Position numbers and translations under genes: made by a program. Below, piece after piece: positions 45,911-54,425 of a stretch of 64,000 nt of DNA. The notes under the pieces were generated by a model. The model did not search any database and was not told the origin of the DNA. It worked only from the letters and a program-made list of their open reading frames with translations. This DNA is from Phycicoccus sonneratiae (GTDB lineage: Bacteria > Actinomycetota > Actinomycetes > Actinomycetales > Dermatophilaceae). The stretch is taken from assembly GCF_016887965.1 (NCBI RefSeq), contig NZ_JAFDVD010000009.1:124001-188000 (forward strand), written 5' to 3'. Position 1 is the first letter of the stretch. Every line of letters begins with the position of its first letter.

Positions 45911-47491
45911 TCAGAAGGGCGGTGGGCCGGGCGTCGGGACTCCCCCTCGGCGCCGGTGACCGCGAGGGACGAGGGTCAGCTCGACAGCCGGCCGTACGAC
46001 CTGGATCCGGCACGTCGGACGATCACGCCGGTGCTCGAGGAGGTGCTCGAGGGTGGAGTGGGGACCGTCGGGCAGGACGAGTGAGGGGTTGCCCGACGGC
46101 GCGGGCGGTGGGTCGGTGCCGGTGTCGGGCAGGACGACCGGGTGGAGCTGGTCGGGTGGGTGGGTGGTGCGGACCCGTCCGGTGGGGTCGGTCCAGGTCA
46201 TCGAGGCGTCGGGGTGCAGCACGGCCCGCCAGCCAGGGCGTTGCTTGGTCCGGTGGTGCCGGCGGCACAGGCAGGCCAGGTTGAGGGCTGACGTGGGGCC
46301 GGTGGGCCAGGGCCGGACGTGGTCGAGGTCGCAGAAGCGGGCGGCGACGCTGCAGCCGGGGAAGCGGCAGTGCCGGTCTCGGGCGCGGACGAACGCGGCC
46401 AGCCGGGCCGAGGGGCGGTAGCCGCTGCCGGAGAGGTCGCCGTCCGGGTCGACGGGCGCGCCGGTACCGGTGTCACACGCGAGCAGTCGGGGTCGTCCGG
46501 TGTGGTCGTGGCCGGTGATGGTCGTCGCGGCGACCGCGGCGGCGAGCCAGTCACACGGGACGAGCATCGGTTCCCCGGCGCGGGCGGTGCCGACCTGCAC
46601 GAGGTCCCCGGCCGCACCCGGCGCGAGCTCAGCGGGGTGAGCGGGGTGATCAGGGGTGTCGGCCGGCGTGGTGAGCACGACCTGCAGGTCGATGGTGGCC
46701 TGCTGCGTGACGAGGTCGGTCAGGGCCTTGGCCCGGGCGCGGTCGACGCGTTCGCACACTCCCTCGGCCACGTACCGCTGGGCCAGGGCGTCGATCGCGG
46801 CCCACGCGGCGCAGGCCTCCTCGGAGGGGAAGGTGCCGTGCCAGGTGTCGACGCCGGGCTCGTCGACCCAGCGCCGCAGCGAGGACGCCGCCCGAGCGCG
46901 CACCGCCCGCTGACGCAGGAGGTCCGGGGAGATCTGGGCCAGCAGTCGCCGGGTCCGACGCCGCAGGTGGCCCGCGTCCTCGAGCTCGAACCAGTCCGAG
47001 AGCGTGGCGACGACCGTGGCGGCGACCTGCGCCGGGACCTCCTCGAGCTCGAACGCCACGACCTGGGCCCGATACCCGTCGAGCCGCCCCTCGGCCATCG
47101 CCCGGTGGAGGCCGGCCAGACCCGTCGACGTGCCGTCGCCGCGCTGCCCGTCCACGACCCGGCGCACGGCGTCCCGGACCCGGGCCTCGGCGTGCACCGC
47201 CGAGACGTTGAGCACCCCGGAAACGACCGCCGAAGCATCCAGCGCCACGGACCCGGGCGCCCGCCGCACCGTCACGACCGTGCCGTCCTCGGCCCACTCG
47301 GACTCCAGAGCCGCCAACCCCACGATCGCCAGGTCTTGCGCCGCCGAGGCCACGTCCATCAGCGCCTGCAGCTCACCGAGAGCTTCCGCGCACTCGTCCA
47401 CCGGGCCCGGCCGCGACGGTTGCCCCAGCGCGTCCGACAGGAGGTCCCGCGCCGTTCGCGCAGCCTCCAGCAGAGCGCTCGTGTCGGCCAT
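45911..47491 (-). CDS. DUF222 and HNH-endonuclease-domain protein (13E12 repeat type)
   Basis: A 526-residue protein. The large N-terminal DUF222 region spans about 20-330, and an HNH nuclease motif lies near residues 385-440 (RDRHCRFPGCSVAARFCDLDHVRPWPTGPTSALNLACLCRRHHRTK), with both zinc Cys pairs and the catalytic His intact. A Pro-rich tail follows. The family is widespread and often multicopy in actinobacteria, and its role is not established. ATG 47491 follows GGGGAGGGGG. Base use at the 5' end is a little less skewed than in the neighbours, and family members often move between genomes, so recent transfer is possible. Confidence 0.88.
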   Translation of the reverse strand: MADTSALLEAARTARDLLSDALGQPSRPGPVDECAEALGELQALMDVASAAQDLAIVGLAALESEWAEDGTVVTVRRAPGSVALDASAVVSGVLNVSAVHAEARVRDAVRRVVDGQRGDGTSTGLAGLHRAMAEGRLDGYRAQVVAFELEEVPAQVAATVVATLSDWFELEDAGHLRRRTRRLLAQISPDLLRQRAVRARAASSLRRWVDEPGVDTWHGTFPSEEACAAWAAIDALAQRYVAEGVCERVDRARAKALTDLVTQQATIDLQVVLTTPADTPDHPAHPAELAPGAAGDLVQVGTARAGEPMLVPCDWLAAAVAATTITGHDHTGRPRLLACDTGTGAPVDPDGDLSGSGYRPSARLAAFVRARDRHCRFPGCSVAARFCDLDHVRPWPTGPTSALNLACLCRRHHRTKQRPGWRAVLHPDASMTWTDPTGRVRTTHPPDQLHPVVLPDTGTDPPPAPSGNPSLVLPDGPHSTLEHLLEHRRDRPTCRIQVVRPAVELTLVPRGHRRRGGVPTPGPPPF

Positions 47492-47611
47492 CGGCTCCCC
47501 CTCCCCTCGTGGTCCCATCCTACCGGACAGGCGTTCGAGAGGGAAGGCCATGGGCAGCGAAAAGTGCTGCAGGGCAGCGAAATCGGGACGGCCTGGCTCG
47601 AGGCCGGCGGC

Positions 47612-48769
47612 TCAGAAGGCGTCGGGGACGGACACCAGGTAGACCTCGCCGGCGCCCTCGAGCGTCACGGCCCCCTCGCCCACCGGGAGGAAGGCCGACT
47701 CGACGTCCCCCAGCTCGAGCGACCCCGACGCGGCCGACAGGGTCACTCGCCCGCGCAGGCAGAACACGATGCGGGGGGCGGTGTCGCCGGGCAGCCGGCG
47801 CCCGGGCGTCACGCGGGCCAGGCGGAACCGGTCGGAGGCGCTGTCGAAGACCTCCAGCCCGGGCTCGACGACCCGGCCCGACCCGGCGACGCCGTCGGCG
47901 CGGGGGTCGACGATGCGCAGCAGCTCGGGGACGTTGACCGGCTTGCTCGTGAGGCCCGCGCGCACGACGTTGTCGGAGTTCGCGAGCACCTCGACCCCGA
48001 GCCCGCGCACGTACGAGTGCAGCACGCCCGCCGCCACGTCGATGTACTCCCCCGGCTGGAGCACCCGGTGGTGCATGAGCAGGAGGACGACGAGGCCGAT
48101 GTCGTCCGGGTGCTCCTCGGCGATGCGGACGACGGCGGCGCTCGCGTCGCCCAGCGCCCCGCCGCGGCCCTCGAGCCGGACGCAGGCGGCGACGACCGAC
48201 CGGGCGAGCTCGGCGACCTCGTCGTCCGGGGTCGCGAGCACGAGCGCGAGGAGGGCGTGCACGGGGTCGTCGGCCCGCGAGGCCTCCGCGAGCAGGGCGT
48301 CGAGGCGCGGCACCCGCAGCCGCGTCACGAGGTCGGTGACCTCCTCGATGGCCCGCAGCCCGACGAAGACCTCGAAGGGGGCGATGGCGAGGAGCAGCTC
48401 GGGCTTGGCCCAGTCGTCGACGTAGACGTCGTCGCCGGTCTCGGCCCGCAGCGACCGGGCCTGCTCGGCGGTCGGGTGGGCCTGGATCGAGATCGCCCGG
48501 CCGGGGGCCAGGACCTTGAGCAGGAACGGCAGCCGGGGGCCGTAGCGCTCGACGCAGGTCGTCCCGAGCTCGGCCTCCGGGTCGGCGGCGACGACCTCGG
48601 CGAGGGTCGGCGCCCCGGGCCGGTCGGTGCCGGAGGGGCCCTCCTCGTGGGCGCCCATCCACAGCTCGGACTCGGGCTCCGGGCTCGGGATCTCGCGACC
48701 CTGGAGGCTCGCGATGGACACGTGCGAGCCCCATGCGTCGTGGAAGACGACAGGGGTGAGGCGGTCCAC
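47612..48769 (-). CDS. manA: Mannose-6-phosphate isomerase, class I
   Basis: ManA interconverts fructose-6-phosphate and mannose-6-phosphate, supplying GDP-mannose for glycans and mycothiol-related or lipoglycan chemistry. The 385-residue cupin enzyme has zinc ligands in SIQAHPT (Gln, His), KPELLLAIAPFE (Glu) and AAGVLHSYVRG (His), and the usual N-terminus RLTPVVFHDAWGSH. GTG 48769 follows GAAGGA. It lies 38 nt downstream of the HD-domain gene pair on the same strand. Confidence 0.93.
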   Translation of the reverse strand: MDRLTPVVFHDAWGSHVSIASLQGREIPSPEPESELWMGAHEEGPSGTDRPGAPTLAEVVAADPEAELGTTCVERYGPRLPFLLKVLAPGRAISIQAHPTAEQARSLRAETGDDVYVDDWAKPELLLAIAPFEVFVGLRAIEEVTDLVTRLRVPRLDALLAEASRADDPVHALLALVLATPDDEVAELARSVVAACVRLEGRGGALGDASAAVVRIAEEHPDDIGLVVLLLMHHRVLQPGEYIDVAAGVLHSYVRGLGVEVLANSDNVVRAGLTSKPVNVPELLRIVDPRADGVAGSGRVVEPGLEVFDSASDRFRLARVTPGRRLPGDTAPRIVFCLRGRVTLSAASGSLELGDVESAFLPVGEGAVTLEGAGEVYLVSVPDAF

Positions 48770-48807
48770 GGGGTCCTTCGGGGGCTGGGTGCGGGGGCCT
48801 CCGCACT

Positions 48808-50139
48808 CTATCCGGCGACGACGCTCCGGCCGTCGACCCGGCCGACCGACGCGTCCTCGACGACGCGGGTCAGCGCGTCCACGACGTCGGGGTCGTACTC
48901 GTAGCCCAGCCCGAGGTGGATGCGCTCCATGGCCGCGTCGACGAGCACGGGGTCGTCGGTGCCCCGGGACAGGTCGTCGAAGGCGTTGGCGCACTTGATG
49001 ATGCGACTCTCGAGCGGCACCGGCTCGCCCAGCTCGCGGACGAGGCGGTACGCGGTCGTCTGCGTCTCGACGAAGCGGGCGACGTCGTCGAGGGTCTCGG
49101 CCTGCCGGATGATGCGGGCGCCCTCCTCGGCGATGTCGCGCTGGTCCGCCGGGGCGGCGAGCACGGTGGCGCCATCGGGGATGGGGTCGAGGAGCGAGAT
49201 CTGGCCGAGGTCGTGCAGGAGCGCCGCGTACTCGAGGCTGCGTAGCTGGCGGTCGCCGAGCCCGAGGACGCGTCCGATGCGGAGGCACAGCGCGGCGACC
49301 CGCTCGGCATGGTGCTCCGGGGTGTAGCCGCCGTGCTCGGTGAGGTGCGAGAGCGTCCCGATGAGCTGGCGGTTGGTCTCCCGGTTGCTCGCGTACTGCC
49401 GCACCGCGGAGTAGGCCATGGCCAACGGCACGAGCGCCACGGGGAGGGCCAGCAGGCCGAGGACGGGGGCCATGAGGGCGACCATCGGGCCGGTGACGAC
49501 GACCGCGAGCGTGAGCGGCGCGGCTTCACCGACCTCGTCGCGGACGGCGGCGACCCACGGCGTGCGTTGCCGCTCGGCCCGGATGCCGGCGACGAGGACG
49601 AGCTCGGTGAGCAGCCCGACGGCCGCCACGACGACCATCCCGAGCGCCACGAGGGCCAGTGAGGTGGTGGAGCTCAGCTGGGCTGCCCACAGGGTGCCGT
49701 CGGAGGGACCCACCCCACGGGCGAGACCCGCGGCGACCCACACCCCCACTGCCCGGGCCGCGAGCGCCGGCGTCCCGACGACGTCACCACGGGCACGCCG
49801 GACGGCGGCGGCGATCGCCAGGCCGGCGCTGACGACGATGACGACGAGCCCCGACTCGAGCGCGAACGTCGGTTCGCCGGCGATGCGCCCGAGGAGGACG
49901 ACGGCGAGGGCCGCCGCCGAGGAGAGGGGCGCGGTCTCCCGGCCGCTCGGCATGCGGATCCGCAGGAGCTCGCCACCGGCGACGAGCGCGACGGCGAGGA
50001 GGAGGGTGTGGCCGTGGGTCGCGAGCAGCGTCGGGAGGAGGTTGCCCGCGGCGATCAGGCCGGTGCACACCGCGACGAGGCCGAGGAGGACCACGGTGCG
50101 GCTCACGAGGCGATCGGGGACCCTGACGAGGGGAGTCAT
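48808..50139 (-). CDS. Polytopic membrane HD-domain protein (second of a tandem pair)
   Basis: A 443-residue protein. About seven or eight hydrophobic segments fill residues 15-250. The C-terminal cytoplasmic half is an HD phosphohydrolase domain with HHAERVAALCLRIGRVLGLG, the HD pair in ALLHDLGQISLLDP near residue 310 and IKCANAFDDLSRG. It is laid out like an HD-GYP domain but lacks the GYP segment, so cyclic-di-GMP cleavage is doubtful. ATG 50139 overlaps the stop of its paralogue by ATGA. Both follow a tiny secreted-peptide gene. A membrane sensor with nucleotide or phosphate hydrolase output is the best guess. Confidence 0.85.
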   Translation of the reverse strand: MTPLVRVPDRLVSRTVVLLGLVAVCTGLIAAGNLLPTLLATHGHTLLLAVALVAGGELLRIRMPSGRETAPLSSAAALAVVLLGRIAGEPTFALESGLVVIVVSAGLAIAAAVRRARGDVVGTPALAARAVGVWVAAGLARGVGPSDGTLWAAQLSSTTSLALVALGMVVVAAVGLLTELVLVAGIRAERQRTPWVAAVRDEVGEAAPLTLAVVVTGPMVALMAPVLGLLALPVALVPLAMAYSAVRQYASNRETNRQLIGTLSHLTEHGGYTPEHHAERVAALCLRIGRVLGLGDRQLRSLEYAALLHDLGQISLLDPIPDGATVLAAPADQRDIAEEGARIIRQAETLDDVARFVETQTTAYRLVRELGEPVPLESRIIKCANAFDDLSRGTDDPVLVDAAMERIHLGLGYEYDPDVVDALTRVVEDASVGRVDGRSVVAG

Positions 50140-51398
50140 GTCGAGAGCTCCTCGGCTCGGGTCAGAGCCACGTCGAGTGCGCGCACGAGCTCCTCGGTCC
50201 TCGGTCCAGGGTGTTCGGTGGCGATGAGGTCCCGGGCCTGACTGGGGGCGTACACGGTGCCCCCCGGCGTGCCGACCTGCGTGAGCAGGTCGTAGAGGTC
50301 GGCAAGCGCCACGATCCGTGATGGGAGGGATGCCGCGGCGTCGTCCGCCAGTGCTCTGCGATGCGTCTCGATCGAGTCGAGGGCTCCACGCAGGAAGGTG
50401 AGGTCGCCGAGGATGGCCACACCGGCCCTCGGGTAGCCGACCGTGGTGCTCGCGGGGTCCGTGAGGTCCAGGCCCCGCGCCTCCCGGGTCGGGAGGGTCG
50501 TCTGACCGACGTCGTGGAGCATCCCCGCGATGCGCGTGTCGGCGACCTGCTGTGGGGTGAGGCCGAGGTGCTCGGCCATCCGCCCGCTCAGATCAGCAAC
50601 CCGGGCGCTGTGGCCGGTGAGGTGTGGCGCCTTGGCCTCGACGGCGGCCACGAGCACACCGAGGACCCGCTGCTGGCCCTGCAGCTCGTCGGCGTGCTGA
50701 CGATAGGCCCAGTGGGCGACCAGCAGGGGCGCGAGGACCATCGCGGTGGCGACGACGACACCGAGCTGCGCCGGCACCCAGAGCACGACGAGGATGAAGG
50801 CGATGACGCCGTAACCGGCGGCGGCCGCACCCGTGCTGCGCAGGAGCAGGCCGATGTGCAGGCGGACGGGGACACCACGCGCGACCCGCATCATGCCCGA
50901 GAGGAGCACGGCGTTCGCGAGGACCTGGACGAGGTCCGCGACCACCATCGGGAGGGCGAGGTGGACGACGACGGGGGTCACCCCGGCCAGCTCTGCTGGA
51001 TCGAGGGTGCCGCCGGCGGCCAGGAAAGCCAGCCCTCCCACGCACCCGAAGATCGAGAACTGGGCCGAGTTGAACAGCCTGCCCTGCCACGAACTTCCCT
51101 GGAAGGGACCGATGAGGGCCCCCGCCAGGGCGACGACCGCAGGGCCGACGACAGCCTGCGCGGCGAGCATGACGATGCTCGAGATCGCGAGGTGCACGCG
51201 GTCGCCTACCACCACTCCGGGGTAGGCGACCGCGAGCACCGCGAGTGCCAGGACGGCGATGAGGTCCGGGCCAACCGAGATCGGGTGCACCCGACTCGAG
51301 AAGCCGGCGAGCAGGACGGCCCCCACGGCGAGGACGACGAGGTAGATGGTCGTCGCCGCGTGGGGTCCCACCCCCTCCCGGCGGCCCTTCACCGTCAC
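50136..51398 (-). CDS. Polytopic membrane HD-domain protein (first of a tandem pair)
   Basis: A 420-residue paralogue-like partner of the next gene. About seven membrane helices lie in residues 15-235, then a cytoplasmic HD domain with HLTGHSARVADLSGRMAEHLGL, the HD pair in GMLHDVGQTTLP near residue 295 and SRIVALADLYDLLTQVG. As in its partner, the HHE-DG-GYP part of HD-GYP proteins is degenerate. The GTG at 51398 comes 12 nt after the stop of the 45-residue peptide gene and has no real ribosome site, so its translation may depend on that gene. It was not recognised as a characterised protein. Confidence 0.85.
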   Translation of the reverse strand: MTVKGRREGVGPHAATTIYLVVLAVGAVLLAGFSSRVHPISVGPDLIAVLALAVLAVAYPGVVVGDRVHLAISSIVMLAAQAVVGPAVVALAGALIGPFQGSSWQGRLFNSAQFSIFGCVGGLAFLAAGGTLDPAELAGVTPVVVHLALPMVVADLVQVLANAVLLSGMMRVARGVPVRLHIGLLLRSTGAAAAGYGVIAFILVVLWVPAQLGVVVATAMVLAPLLVAHWAYRQHADELQGQQRVLGVLVAAVEAKAPHLTGHSARVADLSGRMAEHLGLTPQQVADTRIAGMLHDVGQTTLPTREARGLDLTDPASTTVGYPRAGVAILGDLTFLRGALDSIETHRRALADDAAASLPSRIVALADLYDLLTQVGTPGGTVYAPSQARDLIATEHPGPRTEELVRALDVALTRAEELST

Positions 51399-51410
51399 AG
51401 GCAGGAGAGG

Positions 51411-51548
51411 TCAGCCGCCATAGCTCCAGCCGAGCTGGGCGGTGCTGGTCGACTTGAAGTCCTGCGGTGCCGCGTTGGCGGACGTGGCCCCCACCGTGAC
51501 GAGAGCGGCGAGGAGAGCAGCGGCGGCGAGAGTACGGATGGTGCGCAT
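51411..51548 (-). CDS. Small exported peptide gene upstream of the membrane HD pair
   Basis: A 45-residue open frame. It has a basic N-terminus (MRTIRT), a hydrophobic core of about 16 residues (LAAAALLAALVTVGAT), the signal-peptidase site SANA and a predicted mature part APQDFKSTSTAQLGWSYGG of only 19 residues. ATG 51548 follows a strong GGAAGGAAA at 8 nt spacing. Its stop is 12 nt before the first HD-domain gene, so it heads the operon. I do not recognise the peptide. Size, export signal, aromatic C-terminus and context would fit a signalling peptide or a ligand for the membrane HD proteins. That is inference. Confidence 0.75.
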   Translation of the reverse strand: MRTIRTLAAAALLAALVTVGATSANAAPQDFKSTSTAQLGWSYGG

Positions 51549-51711
51549 GATGTGTTTCCTTCCAGAGGGTGAGAAGACCCGGGCCATGGCTCTCCGGGGC
51601 GGCCAGGGTCAGCCGAATTCTTTCACGAGGAAGGGTGTGCGACAATCACAGCGGCACCAGTGCGCCTCCGTGTCGTCGATTCCGGGGGCCGTTCCCGACG
51701 AGAGGTCACCC

Positions 51712-51786
51712 ATGAGCAAGCGCGCCCGCAAGCGTCGCTCGCGCAAGGGCAACAAGGCCAACCACGGCCGCAAGCCCAACGCCTGA
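51712..51786 (+). CDS. 50S ribosomal protein bL37
   Basis: A 24-residue, extremely basic peptide (MSKRARKRRSRKGNKANHG, then RKPNA). It matches bL37, a tiny protein found in the large subunit of actinobacterial ribosomes near the 23S rRNA core. The ATG at 51712 follows GAGAGG at 7 nt. A strong terminator hairpin begins 15 nt past the stop. It is too short for most gene finders. Nearly every third residue is Arg or Lys, as in the family. Confidence 0.92.
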   Translation: MSKRARKRRSRKGNKANHGRKPNA

Positions 51787-51801
51787 GCACCGAACGACGA
51801 C

Positions 51802-51834
51802 GGGGCCCGGAGTGCATCGCGCACTCCGGGCCCC
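51802..51834. terminator. Bidirectional terminator between bL37 and rsrA
   Basis: Perfect 14-bp arms (GGGGCCCGGAGTGC and GCACTCCGGGCCCC) with a 5-nt loop between convergent genes. Confidence 0.85.
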
Positions 51835-51864
51835 GACGTCGTGTGGCCCGTGGGGCCGGTGGGG

Positions 51865-52134
51865 TCAGTCGTCGGTCTCGAGGCGGACCATCGTGATGCG
51901 CCTCACGATCTGCATGCGCACCGCCGCCGGCGCCGCCTCGTCGTGGCAGGAGCGCTTGACGACCTGCTTGACCGCGGCGTCGAGGTCGTGCTCGGCCAGG
52001 CACGGCCGGCACTCCGCCAGGTGGGTGGCCACCCGCTTGACGTCGGCCGGGCTCATCTCGCCGTCGAGGTACTCGTAGATGTGGTGGAGGACCTCCGAGC
52101 AGTCGGTGTGGCCCTCGTGCGTCTCGTGGCCCAT
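51865..52134 (-). CDS. rsrA: Redox-sensing zinc anti-sigma factor (mycothiol-system type)
   Basis: RsrA holds SigR inactive until disulfide stress oxidises it. The 89-residue protein has the zinc anti-sigma motif His38-x3-Cys42-x2-Cys45 (THLAECRPC), with further cysteines at 12 and 63. Cys12 is in the place that forms the trigger disulfide in the family. The ATG shares one base with the sigR stop (TGATG at 52132-52136), so the antagonist is made in step with its sigma factor. Confidence 0.93.
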   Translation of the reverse strand: MGHETHEGHTDCSEVLHHIYEYLDGEMSPADVKRVATHLAECRPCLAEHDLDAAVKQVVKRSCHDEAAPAAVRMQIVRRITMVRLETDD

Positions 52135-52766
52135 CACTCCTCCTCCGCCCCGACGAGGCCGCGCTCGCGCGCGTACCCGGTGAGCAGCGAGCGCAGCTGG
52201 CGCCGGCCGCGGTGCAGGCGGGACATCACCGTGCCGATGGGGGTGCCCATGATCTCGGCGATCTCCTTGTACGCGAAGCCCTCGACGTCGGCGAGGTACA
52301 CGGCCATCCGGAAGTCCTCGGGGAGCTCCTGGAGCGCGCGGGTGACCTCGGTGTCGGGGAGGTGCTCGAGGGCCTGGGCCTCGGCGGACTTCAGCCCGGC
52401 GGAGGTGTGCGACTCGGCCCGCGCCAGCTGGTAGTCCTCGACGTCCGAGGCGTCGGACTGCTGGGGCTCGCGCTGCTTCTTGCGGTAGGTGTTGATGTAG
52501 GTGTTCGTGAGGATGCGGTACATCCACGCCTTGAGGTTCGTCCCGGGCCGGTACTGGTGGAACGCGGCGTAGGCCTTGGCGTAGGTCTCCTGGAGGAGGT
52601 CCTCGGCATCGGCCGGGTTGCGCGTCGTGCGCATCGCGGCGGCGTACAGCTGGTCGATCAGGGGCAGGGCCTCGCGCTCGAAGCGGGCCTGTCGCTCGGC
52701 GGTGGTCTCGGTGGCGAGGTCGACCTCCGTCGAGGGCTCCTCGAGGGGTGTCTGGGGGGTGCTCAT
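52134..52766 (-). CDS. sigR: ECF sigma factor of the SigR/SigH oxidative-stress type
   Basis: A 210-residue group IV sigma factor directing RNA polymerase to thiol-stress genes. Region 2 ([63 protein letters not shown]) and region 4 ([44 protein letters not shown]) are intact. The ATG at 52766 follows GGGAGG. A SigR-type promoter (GGAAT-N19-GTT) lies 93 nt upstream, which implies positive autoregulation. The rsrA gene follows directly. Confidence 0.96.
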   Translation of the reverse strand: MSTPQTPLEEPSTEVDLATETTAERQARFEREALPLIDQLYAAAMRTTRNPADAEDLLQETYAKAYAAFHQYRPGTNLKAWMYRILTNTYINTYRKKQREPQQSDASDVEDYQLARAESHTSAGLKSAEAQALEHLPDTEVTRALQELPEDFRMAVYLADVEGFAYKEIAEIMGTPIGTVMSRLHRGRRQLRSLLTGYARERGLVGAEEE

Positions 52767-52858
52767 CGCCTCCCAGCCTAGCCGGGCCCGCGGACGGGGC
52801 GAGGTGTCGAGGACGAACACGGGTGCTGCCTTCGGTCGGGGACGCTGACGGTGAGGGG

Positions 52859-52885
52859 AACGCCTGTGGAGCGCCGGCTCATTCC
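52859..52885 (-). promoter_or_regulatory. SigR-dependent promoter of sigR-rsrA
   Basis: On the minus strand GGAAT (52885-52881), 19 bp, then GTT (52861-52859), matching the known SigR/SigH consensus GGAAT-N18/19-GTT. The -35 shares its last base with the TGA stop of the hydrolase gene. The predicted leader to the sigR ATG is about 85 nt. Confidence 0.75.
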
Positions 52886-53508
52886 CCCGCCGTGAGCCGG
52901 CCGAGGACCGCCGCCGCCACCCGGTCGGCGACCCGGCCGAGCGAGTGCGGCCCCGGCACGACGTCGAGGGTCGCGAGCGCCGGGAGGTCGGCCTCGACCT
53001 CGGCCGGGGTGCCGAACGGGTCGGTGGTGCCCTGGACGACGTGCACGGGGATGCCGGCGGCCGACGGGGCCGCGAGCTCGGGGGCGCGGGAGGCCTCGGG
53101 CCGTCCGGGCGGGTGGAGCGGGAACGACAGGCAGACCACGGCGTCGGCCCCCACGGTTTCGGCGGTGCGGCAGGCCACCCGTGCCCCTGCGCTGCGCCCA
53201 CCGGTGACCAGGCGCCCTCCCCCGGCGTGCCGCACGACGTCCTCGAGCACCGGGAGCCACGCCTCGTCGAGGGCGGGAGGACGCGGCCCGATCTTCCGCT
53301 CGGCGACCCGCCACGGCTGGTCGACGAGGACGACCCGCCAGCCGGCGCCCACCATCGCGTCGCGGACGGCGAGCACGTCGAGCGTCCACCGCAGCCCCCC
53401 GGCGCCGTGGCCGAGGACGAGGGTCCCGGCGGCCTCCCCCGCCGGCTCGGTGGTGGTCGTCCGGGCCGGACCCTGCGGGGTGTCGACGAGCCGCTCGGCC
53501 GCGCTCAT
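52879..53508 (-). CDS. Alpha/beta hydrolase (KANL3/Tex30-like)
   Basis: A 209-residue alpha/beta hydrolase: oxyanion region [13 protein letters not shown], the nucleophile elbow [13 protein letters not shown] with Ser near residue 107, an Asp in [12 protein letters not shown] and a late His in VPGPHSLGR. The pattern resembles the dienelactone hydrolase-like/KANL3-Tex30 group of unknown substrate. ATG overlaps the SRAP stop by ATGA, so it is made with SRAP. Its 3' end carries the -35 of the sigR promoter. Confidence 0.87.
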   Translation of the reverse strand: MSAAERLVDTPQGPARTTTTEPAGEAAGTLVLGHGAGGLRWTLDVLAVRDAMVGAGWRVVLVDQPWRVAERKIGPRPPALDEAWLPVLEDVVRHAGGGRLVTGGRSAGARVACRTAETVGADAVVCLSFPLHPPGRPEASRAPELAAPSAAGIPVHVVQGTTDPFGTPAEVEADLPALATLDVVPGPHSLGRVADRVAAAVLGRLTAGE

Positions 53509-54338
53509 CCGCCGATGACCTCGCCCGTCATCGGGTCGACCACCCCGACGAGCTCCTCCACGGGAGCCGGCTCGAGCAGGCCCGGGCCGTTCGACCGGTT
53601 GCTGCTGACCGCCCGGCCGACCGGACGGGCGGTGAAGCGGCCCGGAGCGTGCGGCGCGAGGAGGTCGGCGACGTCGTCGGCGCCCGCCGACGGGTCGAGC
53701 CAGCGGGCCCAGTCGTCCCGCTCGACGACGACCGGCTGCCGCTCGTGGATGCGGTCGAGCCCCGGCTCGGCCTCGCCGGTGATGACGGTGAAGGTGGTCA
53801 GCCAGGCCATCGGGTCGTCGGGGTCGGTGACCGCGGGGTCGCGCCAGAACTCGTAGAGGCCGGCCAGCGCGACGCTCGCGCCGTCGGCCCGCTCGGTGAA
53901 GAACGGCTGCTTGCGGGGCTTGCCCTTGGCGTCGAGCGCGGTCGGCGAGGCCTGCCACTCGTACCAGCCCCGGGCCGGCACGAGGCAGCGGCGGGCCGCG
54001 AGGGCCCGTGAGAAGGCCGGTTTCTCGCGCACCGACTCGACGCGGGCGTTGATCATCCGCACGCCGCCCTTGACGTCCTTGCTCCAGCTCGGCACCAGCC
54101 CCCAGGTGAGCAACCGCAGCTGGCGCTGCGCTGGGGCGTCGCGGTCCTCGCGCGGGGCCCGGGTGAGCACCACCGGGGCCTGCTTGGTCGGGGCCATGTT
54201 GAAGTCCGGGCGCCCCGGGGGCGGCTCCTGGGGGTTGACGAGCACGCTGCGCGCCGGCTCGGCGGTGCGGTCCTCGTCGACCTCGAACTCCAGCACCAGC
54301 TCGTCCGGGTTCGCCGTCGCGGCGTAGCGCCCACACAT
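53505..54338 (-). CDS. SRAP domain protein (abasic-site DNA-protein crosslink)
   Basis: SRAP (HMCES/YedK) proteins bind abasic sites in single-stranded DNA through their second residue, Cys, and protect them. The 277-residue protein starts MCGRYAATA, with Cys exposed once Met is removed, and has NMAPTKQAPVV, the LLTWGLVPSW block, the catalytic Glu in RGWYEWQ and His in RIHERQPVVV. The ATG at 54338 is fixed by this chemistry: a start 24 nt upstream would bury the Cys. TAGCCT lies 7 nt upstream, so the message is probably leaderless. Confidence 0.95.
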   Translation of the reverse strand: MCGRYAATANPDELVLEFEVDEDRTAEPARSVLVNPQEPPPGRPDFNMAPTKQAPVVLTRAPREDRDAPAQRQLRLLTWGLVPSWSKDVKGGVRMINARVESVREKPAFSRALAARRCLVPARGWYEWQASPTALDAKGKPRKQPFFTERADGASVALAGLYEFWRDPAVTDPDDPMAWLTTFTVITGEAEPGLDRIHERQPVVVERDDWARWLDPSAGADDVADLLAPHAPGRFTARPVGRAVSSNRSNGPGLLEPAPVEELVGVVDPMTGEVIGG

Positions 54339-54345
54339 GGTGCTC

Positions 54346-54351
54346 AGGCTA
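54346..54351 (-). promoter_or_regulatory. Predicted -10 of leaderless SRAP gene
   Basis: TAGCCT on the minus strand, 7 nt before the ATG at 54338, whose position is fixed by the catalytic Cys2. Confidence 0.55.
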
Positions 54352-54425
54352 CGCAGTGGCACCGCGAGGAACTACGGTAGGCAGGGAGGTCCTGACCAGC
54401 AGGAACCCCGACCCGGAGGTACCGG

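Noticed and set aside
46319-48904. 861-codon plus-strand frame
   Set aside because: It is antisense to the HNH protein and manA, both supported by catalytic motifs.
50136-51398. Classifying the HD proteins as cyclic-di-GMP phosphodiesterases (HD-GYP)
   Set aside because: The HD pair is present but the GYP segment and the second His cluster are not. The GYP seen in VGYPRAG of the first protein is at the wrong place.
51609-52012. Minus-strand frames across the bL37 region
   Set aside because: They overlap the bL37 gene and the terminator, have no ribosome site and contain no family pattern.
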